From Hydractinia symbiolongicarpus (lineage: Eukaryota > Cnidaria > Hydrozoa > Anthoathecata > Hydractiniidae): a stretch of DNA of 64,000 nt. Where the stretch lies: the NCBI RefSeq assembly GCF_029227915.1, contig NC_079875.1, positions 25,924,001 through 25,988,000 of the forward strand, given 5' to 3'. Below are positions 54,588 through 64,000 of the stretch, piece after piece. The notes under the pieces are model-generated. The model was not told the DNA's origin. It did no database searches and was given only the letters and a program-made list of their open reading frames with translations. The position numbers and the translations under genes were made by a program. Positions within the stretch are counted from its first letter, which is position 1. Every line of letters starts with the position of its first letter.

Positions 54588-57344
54588 AAATTACAGCTAA
54601 ATATCTTTAAAAACTTAATATTTTGTTCTGGCACCTTTCTGCTTTTGCACAAGTGCCAACCTTACATGCAAAACAAACATAAACAAGGTCTTTTTTCAGT
54701 TTGATCTTCCCTTACAGAGCTTAGCACTACCTTATTGGTACTAATTTTCTGAATTTTTGACTCAATATACATGTACCCTTTCATTCTTGAAAAGGTATAT
54801 ATAAATTCTTTGCGCGTAGTACTTTTCACCCAAAACATTTTGCGCGTTGCTTCTGTACTAAATTTTGCGCGCAAATAATTTTTTTTCGCACAACTGCGTC
54901 AAAATTAATACCCACAAAAATTAGTAACAATAACGTATTCATCTAACTACAATTTTTCACGGAATATTATAATGTCTCGCGATTATCGAAAAATGCCCCA
55001 TTCGCCTCGTCATCTATTGTTTTAGCATTTCTATTGTTTCCAATTTTAGCATGGAACAAAAGAAACAATGCTGGTACATACTTCAAAACATATATATAGT
55101 ATCCACCTTTAGAATTAATTTAAAAATTAAGTCAAAAAAATTACTGCAAAAAATTGCCGAAAAAATTCTAAGTCTAAAATTTCAGAGACAATCCCGGTCA
55201 AAATATATTGGCAGTAAGCTACAAAAAGTGCAGTATAATAAAAACACTGCTCAAAACCTGTTTTTATGCTCCAAAAGAATCCTGCAATATTTTATGGGAA
55301 AAGTTTGTGCTAGATCAAAAATTAATCATAAAATCGGACAGCCGTAATACATTTTTAAAAAAACCTTTACTGCAACTTCGGTTTAAAAAAACACAGCGGA
55401 AACAGCCTGTTGTTAGCCTGTGCAGCTAAAAATCAAATAGCAGTATATGTTTTGTTTGCAAACAAGTTTTCATGACAGTAGGATAAAATCTCTTATTCCA
55501 GACTGAACAAAAACATCATTAGAGCCACATGTGTAAGGATCGGGTCAAGTTACAAAAACAGAAATTATTGGGACATTATTTGTATACATGTCGTGAAATT
55601 AGGTAAAAAATAATGAATACACTTTGAGATTTTGAATACATGTTGACGATTAAACGAGATATCTATCTACATCTACATCTACATCTACATCTATCTATCT
55701 ATATATATATATTGAAATAATTTTCGCTTCTGCAACTTAAGCCGCACTGATGTATGCTCAGCGGCAGGGTTAAAAAATTTTATTTCCTGACGTGTGTACA
55801 ATATATACAGCTAGCTACAACCGTCCTCGAAAATATAGCTCTCTATTCCCCCTTAATGTTAAGAACTGTCCATTTGTGGCTAAGCAACGTAAACAATTAC
55901 ACGTGACATACCTGTATATAAACATTTACTATCTGCAAAATATCTAGCTGGCTATGTTTGGCCATTTTGTGGACGATTGTAGCTAGAACAAGCTGTATGA
56001 TGGGACATTCCTACAGAGTAGAATTATCTCACTCACTGTGTAGTATAAATGTATAATAGCTAGCTAGATAGAGGATAGGTAGAAAATCAGTCTCAAACAA
56101 TTTTTCTATGCTAGCTATGTTGCTGATTTTATGCCAGCAAAAATAGCAATTTATTGCTAGCTACATGGGTAGTTCTATCCCAGCTAAGTAGTTAATTTTC
56201 TGCAAGCTTTGTAGCTAGTTTTATGCTAGCTATATTGCATTGTTTGTTTGTTTTTATGCTAGCTAACTCTTACAGTAGCTAGGTAGCTAAATGCTATCTA
56301 AGCTCTATTATTATTCTATCTAAATCTGCAGTTTTAAGCTAGCTAGCTTTAGGTGTGAGTGAGAATAAGAATGGGTTCATTAAATGTAAAAAATAGTGAT
56401 ATACAAGCGAGCTAAACATACCCTTTCTTCATTTTTTCTTGAACAAGCCCTTCCGTCAGTTGCGATATAGCTTAGATTAACGAAAGTTTCAGTTTGAGGT
56501 GCTATGTGTCCGAGAAAAAAGTCATGTGATATTAGCGAAATTAATATGTGTATCACGTGGCTAAAAATTGTAAGCAAAATTAATCTCAACTGAAAACAGC
56601 ACTATTTACGCTTGGTTAAAAAACAACAAAAACTCCATCGCCGTGCTAAAAACATATTGTCTCGCTTACTAAAAAATGTAATTAAGAATGACCATATTAA
56701 ATCGCTGGGAAACTGACTCAAAAACGGCCGAATTTTGGATATTTTTGATGTATAGGGGGACGAGGCGCGGAAATCGTATAGAAATCCTATATACTCTCCA
56801 CCGTACTTCCTTTTTCTTTTATATTTGGCTTATTTAATGAGGAAATGGGCTCCGCTTCTCTCCGCAAAAATATAAACAACAGACCAAAGTCTGCCCTGAG
56901 AAACAATTCCAATGTAATTTTAATCTTATATTCCTAATCAACAAATTAACGTAAATAGCCAATTTGACCTATGTGATCCTCTTTTTTTGCCTGTCTAGAC
57001 GCACGCGCATATAAGAAATATCGTAAACATTCGCAAATCATCTATAGCTAGCTATGAGTCAGGAAAGAACTGTTAACTAAGTTGGACGTAATGCTTCTCC
57101 AATAAGCAGAGTATTCAAAATTTGGGTGATGACCGCCTAAATTTACACACAAAAAAAATCACTGACCAAACCAAAATATATAGCTAGCTACACAACACTT
57201 GCTTCAACACATGGTGAGAAGCCATTTGTTTGGAAAGTAAAAAAAGTCTGCTTGAACCCTGGTAGTAGCAAGCTGGTTAATAGGCGAATTTATAGGCGCT
57301 GACTAGCTAATTAAGATTTCTGCCTAAGAAATAGCTAGCTAGCT

Positions 57345-57550
57345 ACAATCCCGGTCAAAATATATTGGCAGTAAGCTACAAAAAGTGCAGTATAATTCTT
57401 TCTTACCCCCTCTCCCCCATTATCAATGTTTGGAAACGCGTTAGCACAACTTTTGAACATTGATACTGGGGGAAAGGGGGCTTTGTACTTATCTTGCTCT
57501 TGCTACACGTGTAAAAAGGGTTTACTGCCATTATTTTTGACCGGGATTGT
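57345..57550. mobile_element. 206-bp MITE, unit 2
   Basis: Duplicate of 53,584-53,789, created by the tandem duplication. Confidence 0.85.
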
Positions 57551-58135
57551 CTGAATTGCAAGAAAAAAAATTGAAAAGAGTTGTGGCCTTTTTTTTCCTA
57601 GAGAAAGTCAAAACGACCTCTGTAACTCGAATTTGTTACACACACACGTGGACTAGAGCCTAGGTTCTATGAAACTACTATTCTGTAACAAATCCAGTGA
57701 AATGATAAGAAAAATTAGCCGCCAAAATTCGAAGAAAACGAAAGTGAAATCAAATGATATTCAACACAAGAAATAAGCTCTCATCCTAGCCTAAAATAAC
57801 GTATAAAATAAGGTATAAAATACCTGCCAAGGCCTAAAAACCAGTTTGCCATTGACATGGTTATAGGCAGGGAAAATTCCATGCTAATTTTGGCTACAAG
57901 CAAAGGTTCAATTAAACATGTTGAAAAATATAGCCAGAGATCAACGCGAAACAGATATGATGAGTTCAAGAGGACGAGAATTTAAATACATTGAAGAAAT
58001 CCTAAAGGAATCGATGAAAGACTTAGCTAGAACCTTGCCCGCACTGTTTTTGCACCCCGGTTATCAAAGGTATGGATGCCTAAAATGTATAATATATATA
58101 GAAAAACTATGTTCGTATTTAAAAGTTCTTATATT

Positions 58136-58348
58136 CCATGCGTCACAAGTGCGTCACATATGCGTCACAAGCTATATAGTACTACGCTGTGAAGGAATTT
58201 AAGGCGTCACATGCGTCACATCTAAAGTTTTAAAAGAATAGTACATATTTCTTAAAAAAAATGTTGTGACGCATGTGACGCATACATTTAACAGTTAAAC
58301 ACATGCAAAAAACCGAGTGACGCATTAGTGACGCACTGTGACGCATGG
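58136..58348. repeat. Inverted cluster of TGCGTCAC words, unit 2
   Basis: Duplicate of 54,375-54,587 in the second tandem unit. Confidence 0.8.
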
Positions 58349-58948
58349 AAATTACAGCTAAATATCTTTAAAAACTTAATATTTTGTTCTGGCACCTTTC
58401 TGCTTTTGCACAAGTGCCAACCTTACATGCAAAACAAACATAAACAAGGTCTTTTTTCAGTTTGATCTTCCCTTACAGAGCTTAGCACTACCTTATTGGT
58501 ACTAATTTTCTGAATTTTTGACTCAATATACATGTACCCTTTCATTCTTGAAAAGGTATATATAAATTCTTTGCGCGTAGTACTTTTCACCCAAAACATT
58601 TTGCGCGTTGCTTCTGTACTAAATTTTGCGCGCAAATAATTTTTTTTCGCACAACTGCGTCAAAATTAATACCCACAAAAATTAGTAACAATAACGTATT
58701 CATCTAACTACAATTTTTCACGGAATATTATAATGTCTCGCGATTATCGAAAAATGCCCCATTCGCCTCGTCATCTATTGTTTTAGCATTTCTATTGTTT
58801 CCAATTTTAGCATGGAACAAAAGAAACAATGCTGGTACATACTTCAAAACATATATATAGTATCCACCTTTAGAATTAATTTAAAAATTAAGTCAAAAAA
58901 ATTACTGCAAAAAATTGCCGAAAAAATTCTAAGTCTAAAATTTCAGAG

Positions 58949-59154
58949 ACAATCCCGGTCAAAATATATTGGCAGTAAGCTACAAAAAGTGCAGTATAAT
59001 TCTTTCTTACCCCCTCTCCCCCATTATCAATGTTTGGAAACGCGTTAGCACAACTTTTGAACATTGATACTGGGGGAAAGGGGGCTTTGTACTTATCTTG
59101 CTCTTGCTACACGTGTAAAAAGGGTTTACTGCTATTATTTTTGACCGGGATTGT
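58949..59154. mobile_element. 206-bp MITE, right-hand copy
   Basis: Differs from the other copies at about one base (GCTATTATT for GCCATTATT). Its left flank is GA and its right flank TA. A truncated twin (55,188-55,239) marks the end of duplication unit 1. Confidence 0.85.
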
Positions 59155-59159
59155 AGCTA

Positions 59160-60960
59160 CGGAATTAAAAAGTAATATAATAATACTAACCAGGTTGTTT
59201 TTTACGCCAACAGCAGTTTTACAGCCATCACTACAGTCAAAAGTGTTTTTTTATTCAATATTTACATCTCTAGTCACTTGTTGATTATCCATTATCTTGT
59301 AGGATCTTGTGATTATACTACTATAGTAGAACAAAAAGTTAACTAATCAGAAACGCAACGACCTCTAACGAAAAACTGCTTTAGCTGATAAAATTGTGCA
59401 GCTACATCCGCAATATTGCATCGGCTATTACCAGGCCTTTTTCCCGCTTTGAAGTTTTACTGTATGGCATGAATATAAGGCGGTTTTGTACCTTTCACGC
59501 TATACATTAATATTATGTATGAGGATGCGTTGTATCTCTGCATAAATCGGAGATTTACATTATCCGAGATCAAAAGATTAACAGGCGTCGAATAAGTCTT
59601 CTTCTCGCACTTAGGTGAATAGATTTGGAGAACGTCAAAACCGAACAATAAAGAACTCATTCGAATAATTTGAAATGTAATCCTAAAATCTAGCCGAAAA
59701 TCATCGAGAATATCCTTTTTGTTTATTGCGTTGGTCAACATTATTTTGTCAAGTACTCCACCTTCATGCTGATTTATAACCTTGTTTTTTGGCTCATCCT
59801 CGAATCCTTTGGGAAACAGGAGCATGTACGTCTTTATGGCTCACCAATGAGCTGTATGAGCTCACTGAAGGTGATAAGGAAATATAGAAAGTAAAGGTGG
59901 ACCAATACTCTCATGGACACAGGACAAAAGTTAATTTGTAAGGCTCTAGCAGCCTTGAAGTCACCAAGGGATATTAAACTACTTAAAAAACGTCGACCCA
60001 CTTTCCGGCTTGTGGCGACCATATTCAGTGACTGCACGATGGTAGTGGGTATTATAACTCATTCCGAAAAAAATGTAAAACTCGTTCTTTTTATGTCTTG
60101 TGAAGAATGGAAGGTTGTAGTAACATTTCGTCTTCTCGATTAGCAGATTTATGGTTTCAGTTGTGGTCTTTCTGTTTAAAGTTAGGTAGTTTAAGTCTGA
60201 TGACGAATCCCCCGTTGATTTAGGCTTTCTTTTGTTTCGACTACAATTTACTTCCATATGGTAAAGATTTATTACACTTTTTTTGCGCCTAAGAGCGACT
60301 TGATTTCATTTTATATGTCCCTGTTATGTATAGTATTTTAGATATTTCTTCAGAATAATCAGGTTTTTGTGGCGTTGAATAAAAAATACCAAAAATACAG
60401 TTTGAAATTTAGTTGTCAGTTGTTAAAGAAGATCAAAACATATTGAAGAAAAAGAACATTTATTTCACCTACTAGCTATATTGTTCTGCTAATCAATCAA
60501 GCGCTTAACAGACCTGTGTCATCTATTAAAATTCTCACTACTAGAAATTGTTCCGCTGAAATGTTTTCGGTGTTCTATAGAAGTCCTAACTCCCTGGAAT
60601 ACCATAAAAATAATCCATAGAGTCAAAATTTTGCGTTTCACTCTTGATTTTCTGCCACTTTTTATTCAAAACGTTTCCCGAATAAAACTAGACGCGAAAG
60701 TCTTAATTTCACGCTTCCTACTTCACCGCGAGACAAGGCTGCACATTGCATTATACAGGCCATAAATGCAATATCAAGTAAAATATTTAAGATTTATAAG
60801 ACGTGTAATTATTTAAAACTTATAAAAAAATAAAAAATCTGTTTCTCAGTCTCTTATGTCGCTGGTTCGGTGTTTGTGTTATTAATGTAGAATTATAATT
60901 AGAATGTTGTGAACATATTTTCTAACTTTCATTAAATATGGTAACATTGTATTCGTGCAC
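59160..60960. other. Mostly non-coding; unidentified minus-strand ORFs
   Basis: Two minus-strand ORFs, 59,457-59,825 (122 codons) and 59,979-60,257 (92 codons, MEVNCSRNKRKPKSTGDSSS start), have protein-like composition. No motif was recognised and no splice link was established. The remainder is AT-rich. A GAATAAA on the minus strand near 60,660 could serve the gamma-glutamyltransferase gene. Confidence 0.3.
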
Positions 60961-60964
60961 GAAA

Positions 60965-63478
60965 TTAATATCCAGCTGCCACACCTTCTTTTCTGGGATC
61001 AGATTTCGCGTAAATTTTTCCACCGTCAACATATATACCTTGAACTATAGCATTAAGACTGGATTGTAGAATTCTGTGATTCTTTTTTTTCAATCCCTCC
61101 ACAATATCGTCGGAGAGGAGGTACCCTTTTTCATTTCGAATGTATTCTGGAAAAAATGCGTGTTGCGGACGAGCATCTTCCACAGCCGAAGTTAGATTGT
61201 ACGAAAACATCAACTTCTTGATGATAACCTAAAAAAGGAGTTAGAATGTTAAAAAGAAAGTTATGACAGCAAGCAATGCAATTAAAAACTTTTCGATGAC
61301 TACAACCTAAGATTTAGACACTTCTTATCTCATTATTTCTTCCAGATAAATTCGCTTAACTAAAGACCTCTTTGGAAGGACACTGAGTAATAATATAGCG
61401 CTAATTAATAATACTTTATGCTTTGCCGCAAAACTGCGTGTGGACGCGCTTTTAACTCTTATAACTCAATTTAAATTGTAAGGAGGTTTTATAAATGGAA
61501 GTTATGCTTCTTGTATAGAAATATAATTGCTATTTACTAAACTCTTACCCAAGCGGTAGAAAGTGTTATCCTGGTACCTCCCGAACCACCAACCACCATC
61601 ACAACATTTCCATCTTTATCAACTAAAATTGACGGACAGGTCGATGAAAGAGGTCGGCGTCCAGCACCGGGAGCATTATATAACGGCGTTGGATATTTAT
61701 CACCGTAAGTGGAGTTTAAGAAAAAATCAGCTAGTTCGTTGTTGTATATAATACCAGTTTTCATTGATCGAAATTTTGCGCCAAACCTAGGAAGGAGGAA
61801 CTTTAACTATGCTATTCAAGCAATGAAAAAAGTGAGTTTTTACTAAAGTGAAGTATAACATTATTAATATCGATCAAGACATACAGATAAAAAATCACGA
61901 TTGTTTCACTGGATGTGAAGATTACTTTATTGCATGTTAAAGTAGCAGGTGGCACGTAAAAATGCAATGTGACAAAATCAAGTTTTTTTAAAATAAAATT
62001 AAAAAAAAAACTTGAATGCCTGCTGAAAATTCATAAAAACAGACGAATAATTAGTGAGCCATTTGTAAATAATACTTAAGAAGATTATTTATCGTTGTCT
62101 AAATTTAAAAGAATCAAGTTAATGGTAAGAACCGCATTTCTTGAGAAATGTAAATTGAAATTTCTACAAACTATGCGGGTTTAGGCATCAAGAGATTAAA
62201 CAAAAATTTAAATAAAAAAGACATACGCAAAATTGATCGTATCCGTAGCTGATACAGCATTCCCATCTTTATCAATCACTGAAACATGTGTAGTACCATC
62301 GTCTTCAGTTGTCGTAAAGAATTGATCGTAATAACTATTTTTTTGCGTGGAAGTGTCATTCACTTTCATACGATTCATTTCAGCTTTCGCTAGACTTATT
62401 ATGTCTTCTTTCATCTAAAATACAACGCACGCGATTATACTTTTATTGAATAGGAGAGTAGAAGTTAAAAATGGGATATATTTGTTTAAGGAATGAAAAT
62501 AAAAACTTCCACCGCAAAAATATGTATAAAATCAACTGAATGTTTACTTTATCAAATTCGGTTTTATTTTCAACAGGTACTTTATTGGGATCACCAAGAT
62601 GTGGACGTTTCGAATAGCTAAATTTGAAACTTTCCACAATTCTGTGATATGTTAACACTTTCTCATCGACTGTGTCCAAATATGATGCGTTGAACTTGTA
62701 GCCTATGAAAGCGTAAGGAAATGGAACCAAACTAATACACTTTGGCACTAGGAAAAAGAAACACCGCAGTTAGTTGCTATTGTCTGTCTCCTATTAATTT
62801 TTTCCTTTGACCTTACGATGTTTTATTAGAGGTTACAGGCACAGTTGTTATTTTTTTAACCTCACAAACAGTTACACAAACCAAGCTGTAACCTGGAGAG
62901 TGCAATGAAAGTTGAAAATTGATGCTTTTTGCAACATATCGTTAATTCTTGTGTAAGCCATATTTTACTACATTGACGCGATCACATTTTAAGATGAGAA
63001 AACAGAAAGTTGCAAGGAGTTTTTTATCTTATTTACTCAGGTAACCAGACTGGATACTCTGATGAATTAAAAGAAATCCCTTTTCTCGTAGTCGCAAACG
63101 TTAAAAAGTTTTGTTGTTGTTTTATTTAGCAATGCCGTAATACACAACCGATAAATAAATAATAAAATCATACCTTTTACCATATTTAAGATGTGTATTA
63201 AAACAGAACCACCTCCTGGTAAAGGAGTTGTATGAAGTGTCAAACCATTCAATGTTGTGGTTATAGGTACTTTCTCTAAAACTTTGTAATTTTTCAGATC
63301 GTCCGCCGTCATGTTACCATTATTGCTGTTGACATCACTTAAAAATGACTTCGAGATATTTCCTGTGTAAAGATCTTCTGGATAGTCTTTAAGTATTCGG
63401 AGTGTATCAGCGTATTTCTTGTTAACAATAATATCTCCCGCCTTTTTGAAAGTACCATCTTCTTTTACTAGAATTTCT
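60965..63478 (-). CDS. Gamma-glutamyltransferase (gamma-glutamyltranspeptidase), five 3' exons
   Basis: Exons on the minus strand are 63,478-63,174, 62,702-62,548, 62,414-62,227, 61,786-61,549 and 61,228-60,965 (stop). All have AG/GT borders and matching phases. They encode about 380 residues covering the end of the large subunit and the whole small subunit of this N-terminal nucleophile hydrolase, which cleaves and transfers the gamma-glutamyl group of glutathione at the cell surface. Motifs: MTADDLKNYKVLEKVPI, PLPGGGSVLIHILNMVKG, YHRIVESFKFSYSKRPHLGD, DDGTTHVSVIDKDGNAVSAT (the Thr after Gly is the autocleavage nucleophile), GIIYNNELADF, RRPLSSTCPSILVDKDG, VVGGSGGTRITLSTA, and the end KIYAKSDPRKEGVAAGY. 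The N-terminal membrane anchor and first exons lie upstream, partly or wholly beyond the window. The gene looks intact. Confidence 0.95.
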
Positions 63479-63479
63479 C

Positions 63480-64000
63480 TAAAAAAAACACGGTTCGCCC
63501 GTGTTACATATTACGGTCACCATTATGTGTACCTTTGCCCCAAATTTGCAATTCGGTTACTATTTTGAATAAAATTCTACTTTAATATAAGAGAGTACGG
63601 GTAATAAAAATACAGAGAATGTTTAGAAGATAACGTACCCTCATTCTTTAGGCAATGTCATGCAATGAAAGTTTTTCTGAACAATTTAGATCCGGAAATT
63701 TTTGTGTAACTTCTGGAATGAGTTTATATCCCTTTTTTGTTAATGGTCTACTGATTTGTCGGTATTTGGAGTATACAGGTAACTAATTATAGCTTGCCAG
63801 TTATTTATTTCGCGCATGCTCGAATTGATAGCTGAACTTCCACATAATTATTTATTCACCAAAAATTGATAAAATTATTCATTTTAAGATTTATATTTCG
63901 GAAGCTTCAAAGAGGTTATAACTGAGAAACAACAACTTTGGAATGAGATTGTAACAACCTCAATTAACCTTAGTTGCCAAGTTCTTTATTCTTCGTCCTC
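63480..64000 (-). other. Intron/upstream part of the gamma-glutamyltransferase gene; possible exon
   Basis: On the minus strand, after an AG at about 63,782, a frame reads LPVYSKYRQISRPLTKKGYK and LIPEVTQKFPDLN, then meets a stop near 63,655 before a GTACGT donor. It resembles the region of the large subunit that precedes exon 63,478-63,174, but the stop leaves its status open. Confidence 0.35.

Larger units (their letters stand above)
51483..55239. repeat. 3.76-kb tandem duplication, unit 1
   Basis: The sequence from AAAAACACTGCTCAAAACC onward recurs 3,756-3,761 bases downstream almost without change; the differences seen are one A in an A-run, one extra CATCTA unit and a rare base. The unit is rich in TAGCTAGC palindromes (about 52,020-53,590), a CATCTA/TCTA/TA microsatellite (about 51,905-51,952), a MITE (53,584-53,789) and a TGCGTCAC cluster. 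Its right end is cut inside a second MITE copy (55,188-55,239). No gene was recognised. A possible exon at 54,157-54,309 (MLKNIARDQRETDMMSSRGR..., then GTATGG) is unsupported. Confidence 0.95.
55240..59000. repeat. 3.76-kb tandem duplication, unit 2
   Basis: Second copy, beginning directly after the truncated MITE. It ends at the position within the full MITE (58,949-59,154) that corresponds to 55,239. The junction shows microhomology (AATAAAAA) with the sequence preceding unit 1. Confidence 0.95.

Overview
The window is eukaryotic nuclear DNA, AT-rich and gene-poor. It has GT-AG introns, animal-type protein domains and a dense, broken-up population of transposable elements (DIRS-like, LINE, Ty3/gypsy, Penelope-like, R2-like, PIF/Harbinger, MULE-like, MITEs). 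The protein flavours (P2X7-type zinc domain proteins, SAP/SWIM proteins, THAP-like relics, a gamma-glutamyltransferase with many introns) and the base composition suggest an early-branching animal, most likely a cnidarian and perhaps a hydrozoan. That assignment is inference; no marker here fixes the species.

Layout, left to right. 145-3,700: decayed DIRS-type tyrosine-recombinase retrotransposon (+). 5,929-7,720: decayed LINE (+). 8,371-9,160: relic of a tyrosine-recombinase-like protein. 9,484-10,745: CCTTGCC-rich dispersed repeat, a ubiquitin-specific-protease (USP) relic (+) and a THAP-like gene relic (-). 14,319-15,602: intact PIF/Harbinger transposase ORF preceded by a near-perfect hairpin. 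17,205-20,440: scraps of a THAP domain, a PP2C (PPM1D-like) exon, a gypsy integrase and an R2-like endonuclease domain. 21,337-22,357: spliced gene with a PHD finger and a protease-like His box. 25,014-26,560: SAP/SWIM protein and MULE-like transposase relics. 27,161-27,890: LINE scraps. 28,460-30,170: 1.7-kb element with terminal inverted repeats carrying an intron-containing P2X7-zinc-domain gene and a convergent small gene.

30,369-42,990 is a nested block: gypsy fragments; a non-LTR retrotransposon relic on the minus strand whose restriction-like endonuclease domain is fused in one frame to a USP-type cysteine protease; and a structurally complete 5.06-kb gypsy element with 103-bp LTRs, PBS, polypurine tract and 5-bp target duplication, inserted into an older dispersed repeat whose uninterrupted relative lies near 28.0 kb. 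44,228-46,737 is an almost intact Penelope-like element flanked by 94-bp direct repeats. 51,483-59,000 is a recent 3.76-kb tandem duplication of non-coding, TAGCTAGC-rich DNA containing MITEs. 60,965-63,478 holds the last five exons of a gamma-glutamyltransferase gene (-), the clearest ordinary host gene, running off the right edge.

Most coding capacity is therefore mobile-element derived. The two best candidates for something little described are the RT-endonuclease-USP element (31,957-35,353, with a second USP relic at 9,765-10,105) and the TIR-bounded P2X7-domain element (28,460-30,170).
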